Shown: positions 34,823 through 43,098, counted from the stretch's first letter. The stretch is DNA of 64,000 nt from Hydrocarboniphaga sp. (GCF_028291725.1 NZ_JAQGNT010000059.1:1-64000), one strand, 5' to 3'. Numbers and translations are program-made. Notes: generated by a model from the letters alone, not told the origin.

Positions 34823-37195
34823 TTATTGGTATAGGGCGGATTGCAAACGGGACACCGCGTCCTTCATGCCCTTCACGCCGCCGAAATGACGCGCGGCGAT
34901 TTCGGAAGGGCTGCCATAACGGTCGAAGGGTTTCACCTTCATCAGCTCGGAGAGCGCGCTGAACTGTACGATACCGCGCTCCACATATTTCTCCAGTAGC
35001 AGCGAGAGAACGTCGCGGGCGGTTTCACCGTGTTGCGCGAATAAATCCTGCGCCGCTTTGCGGGCACGCTCGGCACGCTGGCGGCGCGTGAGTAGCGGTG
35101 CGTTCCAGGCGAGATGGCAGAGCAGATCGAAGGGATCGGCGTCGGGCTGGTCGCTGGCGGCGGCGAGTTCCTCGAAGCTGATGCCGCGCTCGGTCAGCTC
35201 CCGCAGGACTTCGACACGGGTGTCCGGGTTCGACCAGGCGGATTGCAGGGCATCGCGGCTGGGATACATTGAGCGCACCGCTCGGCCGGAATACTCGGTG
35301 TAGCTCGCCACCTGGAGCTTCTTGCCCTCGGTGTCGAGGTCGTAAACCAAGTGGCCGATGATCTCGACTTCGCCACCATCGACGTAGAACTTGCGTGGCT
35401 CGTCGGGTGGGTCGGTGATGATTTCGGCATCGCCGTCAGCAGGCTCGACGACGTATTCGGCTTCTGGCTCCGCGATGCCGGGGGTGGGCTCGACGACTGT
35501 CTCCACCGTCTCGCCTTCCGGGCCGATGATGACCTCTTCGATTTGCGCAGGATCGCCGTCGAATTCCGGGTCGGCGAAATGGCGGGTGGCCGTGCCGGTG
35601 AAATCGACGATGTTGAAGTATTCCTTGCCGTAGTCGGTCTTCAGGCGCGTGCCGCGGCCGATGATCTGCTTGAACTCCGAGCGCGAGCCGACCACGCGGG
35701 CGAGCACGACGTTCTTCACCATCTCCGCATCCACGCCGGTTGTCAGCAATTGCGAGGTGGTGAGGATGACCGGTGTGGGCTTGTCCACGTCCTGGAAATA
35801 GCCAAGGTGCGTAAGCCCGATCGTGCCCTCGTCGGCGGTCACGCGGCAGACGTAGTCGGGGTATTGCTTGACGAGGTCGCTGTTGAGATTCACCAGCTCC
35901 TGGCGGAATTCGGCGGCGTGTTCCTGATCGACGCAGAACACGAGGGTCTTGGCGAAGCGATCCGTGCCCTTGAGGAAGTCGGTCAAATGCCGGGCCATGG
36001 CCTTGGTGCGCGCGCGGAGTGCGACAACACGCTCGAAGTCCTTGGTCTGGTACTCGTCATCCGGCACCGCGCGGCCGAACCGATCCAGTTCATCCTTCGA
36101 GGGCCTCCAGCCAGCGGCATCGACTGAGGTAATGACGCGGTGCACGCGATAGGGTGCGAGGAAGCCATCCTCAATGCCCTGGCGCAGGCTGTAGGTGTAG
36201 ACCGGGTTGCCGAAGTAGTTGTAGCTGTCGCGCGACTCCTCGCGCAGCGGCGTGGCGGTCATGCCGAACTGCACGGCAGGCGTGAAGTAATCCAGAACCG
36301 CGCGCCAGCTGCTGGTGTCCCGCGCGGACCCGCGATGGCATTCGTCGATGACGATCAGGTCGAAGAAATCCGGCCGGTACTGGCGAAAGACATCTTCCGA
36401 AGCCGTGGAGAGCGACTGGTAGATGCCGAAGTACATGTCGCGGCTTTGGCTGGTGTCGCCACCGCTGATCTTGTGCCGGGCGTCGCCAAAGGGCGCGAAC
36501 ATCTTCGCCATCGGGTCGTCGACCAGGATGTTGCGGTCGGCGAGGAACAGGATCTTGGGGCGCCGGTATTCGCCGGTGCGGTTCCAGCGGCTGTTCCACA
36601 GCTTCCAGCAGATCTGGAAGGCCACACAGGTTTTGCCCGTGCCGGTGGCCAAGGTCGCGAGGATGCGTTTCTGACCGAGCAGGATGGATTCGATAACGCG
36701 GTTGATGGCAATCTGCTGGTAATAGCGTGGCACCTTGCCGGACACCAGGTTGAACGGTTCCAGCAGGTGGGGCTCAGCGGTTTCTGGAATCGCCGCGGCT
36801 CCACTCAGTCGCTGCCACAGCTCAGCGGGGGTCGCGTATCGCTCAACCTGCTGCTCGGTGCCGATGAGGTAGTCGATCTCGATGATGCGGCTGCCGTTGG
36901 TGGCATAAGCGAACTTGAGCCCGAGCATTTCGGCGTACTCGCGCACCTGCTGCACACCGGTTTCGGCAGGCAGGCCAAGTTCCTTGGCCTCGACAACGGC
37001 GAGCGGAAAATCGCGGCGGTAGTACAGCAGGTAGTCCGGCTTGCGCTGCTTTCCACGCCGGACCTTGCCTCCAGCCACAATGATCCGGCCGTTCGTGATG
37101 CTGCGTTGCTCACCGATGGAGTGCGGAGACGTGGACCAGCCGCTTTCGACGATTTTCGGTGTGACCAACTCTCGGCAGGTGTCCGCTTCTGTCAT
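34823..37195 (-). CDS. hsdR: type I restriction endonuclease, motor/nuclease subunit (EcoEI-like)
   Basis: This 790-residue protein runs from the ATG at 37195 (MTEADTCRELVTPKI), the usual EcoEI-type start; a GTG at 37225 overlapping the vapC stop (GTGA) would add ten residues. Counted from that GTG, the nuclease domain has PDYLLYY then AVVEAKE (63-81, PD...ExK). The SF2 motor has Walker A ATGTGKT (about 193-199), DECHRG, GMTATPLRE and 'QIIGRGTRLKTDYG'. An acidic Glu/Val/Pro-rich insertion (about 560-615) precedes the C-terminal HsdM-binding domain. The enzyme translocates DNA and cuts unmodified invaders at distant sites. It is the first restriction gene of the operon, preceded by vapB-vapC. 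Confidence 0.95.
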   Translation of the reverse strand: MTEADTCRELVTPKIVESGWSTSPHSIGEQRSITNGRIIVAGGKVRRGKQRKPDYLLYYRRDFPLAVVEAKELGLPAETGVQQVREYAEMLGLKFAYATNGSRIIEIDYLIGTEQQVERYATPAELWQRLSGAAAIPETAEPHLLEPFNLVSGKVPRYYQQIAINRVIESILLGQKRILATLATGTGKTCVAFQICWKLWNSRWNRTGEYRRPKILFLADRNILVDDPMAKMFAPFGDARHKISGGDTSQSRDMYFGIYQSLSTASEDVFRQYRPDFFDLIVIDECHRGSARDTSSWRAVLDYFTPAVQFGMTATPLREESRDSYNYFGNPVYTYSLRQGIEDGFLAPYRVHRVITSVDAAGWRPSKDELDRFGRAVPDDEYQTKDFERVVALRARTKAMARHLTDFLKGTDRFAKTLVFCVDQEHAAEFRQELVNLNSDLVKQYPDYVCRVTADEGTIGLTHLGYFQDVDKPTPVILTTSQLLTTGVDAEMVKNVVLARVVGSRSEFKQIIGRGTRLKTDYGKEYFNIVDFTGTATRHFADPEFDGDPAQIEEVIIGPEGETVETVVEPTPGIAEPEAEYVVEPADGDAEIITDPPDEPRKFYVDGGEVEIIGHLVYDLDTEGKKLQVASYTEYSGRAVRSMYPSRDALQSAWSNPDTRVEVLRELTERGISFEELAAASDQPDADPFDLLCHLAWNAPLLTRRQRAERARKAAQDLFAQHGETARDVLSLLLEKYVERGIVQFSALSELMKVKPFDRYGSPSEIAARHFGGVKGMKDAVSRLQSALYQ

Positions 37196-37221
37196 CACCG
37201 CGGGGTGAGTCGCCTGGCTGT

Positions 37222-37629
37222 TCACTTGGCCTCCGGTGTCACCAGCGGGACAGTGGGGAAGTAGTTCTTGTAGCGCCGGGTGTCGCGGGTCAGGATTCCG
37301 CAGCCAAGCACTGCCGCATGGGCGCCAATGAAAAAGTCCGCCAGAATGCTCGTTCGCTGACCGCCGCCGTGACGGTACTTCACGAAGGCGCGGCCGGCCA
37401 GGAAGAGCGCGGGGCGGGGTAGCTCCTGGTATGCGAGTCCTATGTCGTCGATCACGTCGTCGAGAGCATCGACAGAATCGAAGGTTAACGACAGTTCTGA
37501 ATAGATCACCGGATTGATGAGCAGCTCATGCACTTGGGCCTGAGCCCGTAGCTGGCGCACCGACCAGTCCGCCCATGCCGGGTCGTCTTCGAGCACGTCC
37601 AGCAGGACGTTGGTGTCCACGAGCATCAT
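37222..37629 (-). CDS. vapC: PIN-domain toxin, VapC family, leading the restriction operon
   Basis: A 135-residue PIN-domain protein (MMLVDTNVLLDVLEDDPAW with catalytic Asp5, 'INPVIYSELSLTF' with Glu, 'SILADFFIGAHAAV' with Asp, 'ILTRDTRRYKNYFP'). This subgroup (VapC of the type paired with AbrB-like VapB) is usually a tRNA- or rRNA-cutting RNase. It follows vapB by 10 bp, and its stop lies 26 bp before the hsdR ATG or overlaps a possible hsdR GTG. It is thus part of the same transcript as the restriction and SIR2-Ago genes. Confidence 0.92.
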   Translation of the reverse strand: MMLVDTNVLLDVLEDDPAWADWSVRQLRAQAQVHELLINPVIYSELSLTFDSVDALDDVIDDIGLAYQELPRPALFLAGRAFVKYRHGGGQRTSILADFFIGAHAAVLGCGILTRDTRRYKNYFPTVPLVTPEAK

Positions 37630-37639
37630 GGGGCGTCGC

Positions 37640-37879
37640 TCAGTCTGCCCCGCGTAGAAGCGCCATCAGTTCATCGGTGCGCCACTTGACCTGTGCCTTG
37701 CCACGCGCCGACTCAAAGCGGTCACGTTTGCTGGCGGGCCGCCCGCCAGCCTTCTGCACGACGACCTGACCCTCGCGGTTCACATCAAAGTCCACGCCAT
37801 CGCCTGGTGACAGGCGCAGCGCGTCCCGCACCTTCTTGGGGATGGTGACTTGCCCTTTGACCGTCATTGTCGTAGCCAT
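37640..37879 (-). CDS. vapB: AbrB/MazE-like antitoxin, VapB family
   Basis: A 79-residue protein from the ATG at 37879 (MATTMTVKGQVTIPKKVRDA), the swapped-hairpin AbrB DNA-binding fold. The C-terminal tail 'AQVKWRTDELMALLRGAD' would bind and block VapC. It is the first gene of the island operon. A GTAATAC inverted repeat directly upstream is the likely site of autorepression, which would also set expression of the restriction and SIR2-Ago genes downstream if no internal promoter exists. Confidence 0.92.
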   Translation of the reverse strand: MATTMTVKGQVTIPKKVRDALRLSPGDGVDFDVNREGQVVVQKAGGRPASKRDRFESARGKAQVKWRTDELMALLRGAD

Positions 37880-37893
37880 GACCGGCTCCATGC

Positions 37894-37920
37894 GTAATAC
37901 GGAAGGTTTAAGTGTATTAC
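37894..37920. promoter_or_regulatory. VapB operator at the head of the defence operon
   Basis: GTAATAC (37894-37900) and GTATTAC (37914-37920) form a perfect 7-bp inverted repeat, 14 bp upstream of the vapB ATG. The site would be bound by VapB or the VapBC complex. Confidence 0.65.
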
Positions 37921-38031
37921 TCGAAATGGTGTTGCGCTATAGAGTCAGGCGAGAGCCTGTTTATACCGCCGGCAAGGGCTTGGGCTGGATGTGAACCAGC
38001 TGAGAATCCCGTCCCGCCGTTGATAAAAAAC

Positions 38032-38059
38032 ATAAAAAACCCCGCAATTACGCGGGGTT
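38032..38059 (-). terminator. terminator of ssrA
   Basis: On the minus strand AACCCCGC - loop - GCGGGGTT is followed by TTTTTTATG, 36 bp after the ssrA 3' end. Confidence 0.88.
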
Positions 38060-38094
38060 CAAGTACATCTTCGGTTCCTCTTGGAACCTTGATT

Positions 38095-38451
38095 TGGTGG
38101 AGGCGGGGGGAATTGAACCCCCGTCCGCCAATGCTCCGCCTTCGGTTCTACATGCGTAGCCTAGTCTTTGGTTTTCATCCCCAGCTGCCGAACAGGCACG
38201 GAACGCTGAGGCCTATCCCCTTGAGGTTTTCGAGCATCGGCGAAGGGCGCGCGTCAGCCTTATTCGGTAAGAGTCGACGTTTGATTCCGGAGTACCGACA
38301 CTGCCGGGTCAAACGCTCACCGGAGTTTAGGCGGCGAGGGCGTAGTTGGAGTCGTTCGCAACTAGCTTGTTTGCAGACCGTTTAACGAGCAGATCTGCAG
38401 CTCGGCATGCCCCTCGGGTTTTGCGATCGACGTCGAAACCATGTCGCCCCC
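38095..38451 (-). ncRNA. ssrA: transfer-messenger RNA (tmRNA)
   Basis: The 357-nt RNA rescues stalled ribosomes. Its 5' end GGGGGCG pairs with 3' CGCCTCC to form the tRNA-like acceptor, CCA is encoded, and the T arm reads GGGGGTTCAATTCCCCC. The 5' segment GGGGGCGACATGGTTTCGAC is a classic tmRNA start. The tag reading frame (minus strand, 38360 to 38328) is GCG AAC GAC TCC AAC TAC GCC CTC GCC GCC TAA, giving ANDSNYALAA. smpB, which encodes its partner, lies 2.4 kb upstream on the same strand. The 3' end is also the boundary of the defence island. Confidence 0.97.
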
Positions 38452-38503
38452 GTGAAGTCCCGGTAAGACTACCACGCCGCGGACGAGTTCCGTCGGCCGC
38501 ATA

Positions 38504-38533
38504 CCAGAACGGCGGCTTGCGCCGTCGTTCTGG
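38504..38533 (-). terminator. hairpin between the secreted-protein gene and ssrA
   Basis: CCAGAACGGCGGC - TTGC - GCCGTCGTTCTGG forms a 13-bp stem with one G-T pair, 25 bp after the stop of the upstream gene. There is no U-tract, so termination strength is uncertain. Confidence 0.45.
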
Positions 38534-38557
38534 TCACTCCGGAAACCTAAACCGGAA

Positions 38558-40435
38558 TCACGGCACGATGTTGAAGAAGAAGCCGTAGGCGTGACTGAGG
38601 GTGTTGGTCGGCGAGCCCGACACGCTGACCCACAGCTCGGTGCTGGCGCTGGCGCCGGACTTGAGCTGCGTCGCCAGCGGAATGCTCTGCGTCACCGACA
38701 CCGTTGCACCCGGGTCCAGCGTCAGCGTCATCGGAGCGGCGCCGTCTTTCTTGCCGATGTCGTAGCTGGCAATGCCGTAGGCCGAGCCGGTGGGCGAGGC
38801 GTAGACGCTGGTCCACAGGTCCACGGTCTGCGTAGCACCGGTGGTGTTGGTCACATCGTAGGTGAAGTTGCAGGCGCTGCCAGCCGGCAGGCTGCTGTAG
38901 TTGTCGCAGGGGATCAGGTTGGTGATGCTGATCGGCAGAATCTGCGCCCAGATCGTCTGGCCGGTGACGCTGGTGCCGCTGAACTCGAAGTTCGCCGCAT
39001 ATGAGGTCGCTTCGCCGCGATGCGCCCACAGCTGGTAGCGGCCGCTGGCCAGGCCGGTAGCGCGGAACGAGAACTTACCGCTGCTGTTGGGTGTGATGTT
39101 GCCGAGGTTGATCGTGCACAGGTCATAGCTCGGGTCGGCGCAGAGCTGCAGTGAGACGTAGGCGCTGCCGTCGCCGAGCGGCTGGCCGGTGCTGGCGTCC
39201 ATCGCGGTGCCGGCGATGACCACCGGCGAGGGCTTGGATACCGACATCGGCGCGCGCTTTGTGGCCCGGGCGATCATCGGCGCTCGGTTCTTGCCGGTGG
39301 CAACCGTCAGCGTGGCGTTGGGGCCGACGGTGAAGGTGAAGCCATCGGCGTGGCCGGTGGTCTGCGCCAGTTTGTCGCTGCTGGCGGCGAAGATCTGCAC
39401 CGTTGCCACAGCGCCCGACGCCATGCCGGCCAGCGACAGCGACTGCTTCACCTTGGTCGAAGCGCCCGGTTCCAGCGTCACCACGAACGGCTTACGCGCG
39501 GCGCTTTTGCCGACCATGAAGGAGCTGAATCCTTCCACGGAGCTGTTGGGCTGGGCGTACGTCGTCGACCACAGCGAGGCGGTGACCGCCGCCGTGGTCG
39601 TATTGGTCACGATGTAGCTGTAACTGCAGCTGCCACCGCTACCGGCGCTGGTGCAGGGCAGCACATCACTGATCTGCAGCGGCAGGCCGCTCATCTTGAA
39701 GTTCAGCTTGCTCGACTCGGTGTTCTCGTCGATGGTGAATTTCTTCGAATACAGGATGGCGTAATTGCTGGCCTGTGCCCACAGCTGATAAGTGCCCGGA
39801 GCGAATCCGAGCAGCGGCAGGCTGTACTGACCCTCGGCATCGGGGAAGACGGCAGTCGTCGTCGAGGCGCAAAGCTTCGCGTCGGGTGAACTGCAGGACA
39901 TCAGCTGCACATAGGCGGCGTTGTCGCTGGTCAGCGGCGCCAAGGTTACGGCGTCTAGCAGCTTGCCGCTGATGACCGCGGTGGTCGGCTCGCCAACGGT
40001 GAGTTGGTAGGTGCCGGTGGCGCTGTTGGCGCCATTGAAGCTGAAATCAGGGAAGCCGCCGGCGGCGATGGTGACGACGCCGTCGCTGGGCACGGTGATC
40101 AGCAACAGCGATTCGGTGCCGACGCCGGAATCGTCGTCCGATGCGAGCTGCGTGCAGGACGAGTCGAAGAAGCCGAGCACGGTGTCGCTGATGGTGCCGA
40201 CGCCCGAGGGCGCGCCCTTCATATCGATCTGCAGCGCGGCGCCGGGCGTGGCGGTGAAGCGGTAGTAGTCGACGTCGCCGAGGTCGATCGTGCCGTCGGC
40301 GGTAAAACTGCTGCCGGCGACGGGCTGGGCGGTGGCGCAGCTGTTGTTCGGTTCGGTTTCGGCGATGTCGGCCCATACGCTGGGGCTGGCAAGTGCTGCG
40401 ACGAGCAGCAGCAGACTGTGGAATGGCTTGATCAT
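38558..40435 (-). CDS. secreted protein with PPC domain and duplicated beta-sandwich module
   Basis: This is a 625-residue protein from the ATG at 40435 (MIKPFHSLLLLVAALASPS). After the signal peptide comes a bacterial pre-peptidase C-terminal (PPC) domain of about 110 residues (AETEPNNSCATAQPV, GDVDYYRFTATPGA, GTYQLTVG). Two homologous units of about 230 residues follow. Each has a carboxypeptidase-regulatory-like fold ('VISGKLLDA' / 'VIAGTAMDAST', 'YQLWAQASNYA' / 'YQLWAHRGEAT') and a second sandwich containing a Cys pair ('LPCTSAGSGGSCSYSY' / 'IPCDNYSSLPAGSACNFTY'). The units arose by internal duplication. There is no catalytic domain, so a binding or surface role is likely; function unknown. 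Confidence 0.75.
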   Translation of the reverse strand: MIKPFHSLLLLVAALASPSVWADIAETEPNNSCATAQPVAGSSFTADGTIDLGDVDYYRFTATPGAALQIDMKGAPSGVGTISDTVLGFFDSSCTQLASDDDSGVGTESLLLITVPSDGVVTIAAGGFPDFSFNGANSATGTYQLTVGEPTTAVISGKLLDAVTLAPLTSDNAAYVQLMSCSSPDAKLCASTTTAVFPDAEGQYSLPLLGFAPGTYQLWAQASNYAILYSKKFTIDENTESSKLNFKMSGLPLQISDVLPCTSAGSGGSCSYSYIVTNTTTAAVTASLWSTTYAQPNSSVEGFSSFMVGKSAARKPFVVTLEPGASTKVKQSLSLAGMASGAVATVQIFAASSDKLAQTTGHADGFTFTVGPNATLTVATGKNRAPMIARATKRAPMSVSKPSPVVIAGTAMDASTGQPLGDGSAYVSLQLCADPSYDLCTINLGNITPNSSGKFSFRATGLASGRYQLWAHRGEATSYAANFEFSGTSVTGQTIWAQILPISITNLIPCDNYSSLPAGSACNFTYDVTNTTGATQTVDLWTSVYASPTGSAYGIASYDIGKKDGAAPMTLTLDPGATVSVTQSIPLATQLKSGASASTELWVSVSGSPTNTLSHAYGFFFNIVP

Positions 40436-40832
40436 GATGACGTGGTTCCCCTGATTGTTTTCACGCAAAGAAAATCCATTCCCGAAGGCGGCCACCGGTT
40501 TCGACGCTGGCCGTGTGACGGCGCGACAACCCGGCTGCCTTCAGGCGGTGCGCACAAAAAGCAATGCGCCTGCCAGCGCGCGGCGAAAGCTCGGGTAATC
40601 CCGGGGGGCTGAGTGGAAGCAGGTTCGCGGCTGCAGGTAGCAGCCGGTCATCTCTGGGGGAAACCCCCGCGGGGTCGCGAAACGCTGTAGTTTTTGCCCT
40701 ACAGCGTCGAGTTGAATGGGGCTGGCACGTCGTGCTCAATCGGGTTTCGGCTTTGCTTCAGCCGCGATGGTGGCCGAGCGTTCACGTCCCCCGCTTAGGG
40801 CTCGTCTCGGCCAGGATGCAGCGTCCGCCGGA
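40436..40832. other. intergenic region between the secreted-protein gene and smpB
   Basis: A 397-bp gap upstream of the minus-strand secreted-protein gene and downstream of smpB. It contains several short hairpins, including CGCTGTAG-TTTTTGCC-CTACAGCG (about 40684-40707), which may terminate smpB weakly, and GGCTGCAGGTAGCAGCC. I tried to fit a GEMM-type riboswitch and could not. No gene is supported. Confidence 0.4.
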
Positions 40833-41309
40833 TCAGCGGGCGCGCATGATCCGGCCTTTCTGCCGGTCCCAGTCGCGTTCCTTCAGCGTGGCGCGCTTGT
40901 CGTGCTGCTTCTTGCCCTTGGCCAGGCCGATCTGGATCTTGGCGAAGCCCCGCGTCCAGTGCATGTCCAGCGGTACCAGGGTGTAGCCGGCGCGCTCGAC
41001 CTTGCCGATCAGCTGGCCCAGTTCCTTGGCGTTGAGCAGCAGCTTGCGCGAGCGCGTCGGGTCGGCGACGACGTGGGTCGAGGCCGACAGTAGCGGCGAG
41101 AACTGTGCGCCGATCAGCCAGGCTTCGCCCTTCTTCAGCACCACGTAGGCTTCGGCAATGTTGCCGTGGCCTTCACGCAGGCTTTTGACCTCCCAGCCGA
41201 CCAGCATCAACCCGGCTTCGTAGGTTTCTTCGATGAAGTAGTCGTGCCGCGCGCGCCGGTTGACGGCGATCAGGCGGTCGGCATCCTTATCGTCTTTCTT
41301 CTTGCTCAT
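40833..41309 (-). CDS. smpB: SsrA-binding protein
   Basis: SmpB binds the tRNA-like end of tmRNA and delivers it to stalled ribosomes. The 158-residue sequence has all family marks: [18 protein letters not shown], '[15 protein letters not shown]', 'RSRKLLLN', and the basic tail '[16 protein letters not shown]' that probes the mRNA channel. It is encoded on the same strand as ssrA. The 323-bp structured repeat at 41361-41683 lies just upstream of its start, in the divergent gap with the NSS transporter gene. Confidence 0.98.
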   Translation of the reverse strand: MSKKKDDKDADRLIAVNRRARHDYFIEETYEAGLMLVGWEVKSLREGHGNIAEAYVVLKKGEAWLIGAQFSPLLSASTHVVADPTRSRKLLLNAKELGQLIGKVERAGYTLVPLDMHWTRGFAKIQIGLAKGKKQHDKRATLKERDWDRQKGRIMRAR

Positions 41310-41360
41310 CCGGCCATTATAGGGGCGCCGGCCCGGCGCCCGTGGGCACGACTACAGCCC

Positions 41361-41683
41361 TAAGGGCTCGTAAATGGATAACTTGGACGAACGTTGCCGC
41401 CCCGGAACGCGCCAGGCAAGGCGCGAGGAGCGCCGATGGCTTATCTCGCCATGACATTGAGTCATGACTCGCCGGGGCCATCGGCTGTGCTCATTGCACA
41501 TGAGCGACGAGCAACGCCGCCTGGCGCGCTCCGGGGCGGCAACCCGAAGGGCCGGGGTCTGTTGTCGCGCACTGCCGCGTCATTCCTCGCTTATGTACGT
41601 TAAGTACATCGCGCTCGTCATTCCTTACATTGCACGACAACAGACCCCGGCGTTCGTCCACGTTATCCATTTACGAGCCCTTA
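41361..41683. repeat. large three-stem palindromic element, copy A
   Basis: A 323-bp element. The outer arms 41361-41393 and 41651-41683 are inverted repeats matching at 32 of 33 positions (ends TAAGGGCTCGTAAATGG). Inside lie two further stems: left, 41393-41417 with 41519-41543 (GTTGCCGCCCCGG...; 24 of 25), and right, 41552-41567 with 41635-41650 (CCGGGGTCTGTTGTCG; perfect). The left stem encloses AAGGCGCGAGGAG and GACGAGCAACGC; the right stem encloses a palindrome ATGTAC-GTTAA-GTACAT (41593-41609). It has the same plan as copy B at 47699-47969, with different stem sequences. No credible protein is encoded. Confidence 0.85.
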
Positions 41684-41693
41684 CACTACGGCC

Positions 41694-43076
41694 GTGAACA
41701 TCCGCGAAAGCAGCTACGGTTACTGGAGTTCCGCACGCGCCTTCGTCTGGGTGGCCGCGGGCGGCTGTATCGGCATCGGCAATATCGCCCGCCTGCCATA
41801 TTTGATGGGCCAGTATGGAGGCTGGGTGTTTCTGGCGGTCTATGTCGGCGCGCTGCTGCTGCTTGGGCTGCCTTTGCTGGTCGCGGAATGGGCGCTGGGC
41901 CGCTGGATGCGCGACGACGTCATCACCGGATTCGGGCGCATGGCACAGACCGCGGATGCGAGCCGGCGCTGGCGCCTGCTCGGCGGCTGCGCGCTGCTCG
42001 GCGCTTTGATGATCCTGTCGTACTACAGCGTCGTCGCCGGCTGGAGCCTCGGTTACGTGTTCCGCGCCGCGTCCGGTGGTCTCGACGGCGATGCGGCCGC
42101 GGCCGCCGGGCGCTTCCTGGAACTGGCGCAGGACCCGGAGCGCTCGCTGGCCTGGCACACGCTGTTCATGGTGATGACCTGCATCATCGTCGCCCAGGGT
42201 TTCCGCGAGGGCATGGAGCGCGCCGCCGGCTACTTCGTGCCGGTGGCCTTCGTTGCACTGGTGGCGATCGTGCTGGCCGCCGCGCACTACGGCGACACCT
42301 ATGCCGCGGCCGAGTACATGTTCGTCGGCGACGCTGGACGGCTCGGCTGGCGCGGCGTGATGGAGGCGCTGCAGCAGGCATTCTTCACCTTGGCGCTGGG
42401 CTTTGGATCGATGCTGACGCTGGGCGCCTACCTGCCGGCGAGTATGCCGCTGGGGCGGCTGGCCCTGACCGTGATCGTGCTCGACACGCTGTTCAGCCTG
42501 CTCTGCGGCCTGGTGCTGCTGGCCTTCGTGCTCGGCGCCGGGCTGCAGCCGTCGCCGGGCATCGGCATGGTGTTCCAGACCTTGCCGCAGGCCCTGCCGC
42601 CGGGCTGGGCGGGCATCGCGGTTGCCACGTCGTTCTATCTGGTCATCTTCGTCGTCACCTTGTTGTCGGCGGCGGCCTTGCTGGAGCCGCTGACGCGGTA
42701 CCTGATGGAGCGGCTGAGGCTGACGCGGGTGTTCGCCGCGACGGCGGCGGCGATCATGGTCTGGTATCTCGGCCTGGGCTCGATGCTGTCGTTCAACGTG
42801 CTGGCCGATCTGCGGCTGTTCGGCCAGAACTTCTTCGAATGGATGCAGCTGCTCAGCGCCACGCTGATCGCGCCGCTGTCGGGCCTGATGATCTGCGTGC
42901 TGATCGGCCATGTGCTGCCCACGGAACTCGCGCGCTCCGTGGCCGGGCCCCGTGAGGAGCGCTGGACCGGGCTATGGATTTTCATGTTGAGTTATCCGGC
43001 TCGGCTCGGCTTGCTCGCGATCCTGCTGTATGCGCTCGGTGCGTTCGACTGGCTCGCCCGGCTGTGGGCCGCCTGA
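41694..43076 (+). CDS. sodium-dependent transporter of the NSS/SNF family
   Basis: A 460-residue integral membrane protein with about 11-12 helices, like LeuT-fold neurotransmitter:sodium symporters. The N-terminal motif 'AFVWVAAGGCIGIGNIARLPYLMGQYGGWVF' corresponds to the Na+-binding unwound helix 1 ('GNxWRFPYL' in the family). Helix 6 reads 'QQAFFTLALGFGSMLTLGAYLP', matching the substrate-site signature. Bacterial members import amino acids. The start is a GTG at 41694, only 10 bp after repeat element A, so promoter and ribosome site must lie within or against that element. Substrate unknown. Confidence 0.9.
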   Translation: MNIRESSYGYWSSARAFVWVAAGGCIGIGNIARLPYLMGQYGGWVFLAVYVGALLLLGLPLLVAEWALGRWMRDDVITGFGRMAQTADASRRWRLLGGCALLGALMILSYYSVVAGWSLGYVFRAASGGLDGDAAAAAGRFLELAQDPERSLAWHTLFMVMTCIIVAQGFREGMERAAGYFVPVAFVALVAIVLAAAHYGDTYAAAEYMFVGDAGRLGWRGVMEALQQAFFTLALGFGSMLTLGAYLPASMPLGRLALTVIVLDTLFSLLCGLVLLAFVLGAGLQPSPGIGMVFQTLPQALPPGWAGIAVATSFYLVIFVVTLLSAAALLEPLTRYLMERLRLTRVFAATAAAIMVWYLGLGSMLSFNVLADLRLFGQNFFEWMQLLSATLIAPLSGLMICVLIGHVLPTELARSVAGPREERWTGLWIFMLSYPARLGLLAILLYALGAFDWLARLWAA

Positions 43077-43098
43077 TGCTCACGATCGCAGACCCGGC

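Noticed and set aside
40440-40740. Possible cyclic-di-GMP (GEMM) riboswitch upstream of the secreted-protein gene
   Set aside because: Words such as GGTAGCAGCCGG occur, but the paired helices and tetraloop receptor of the aptamer could not be placed on either strand.
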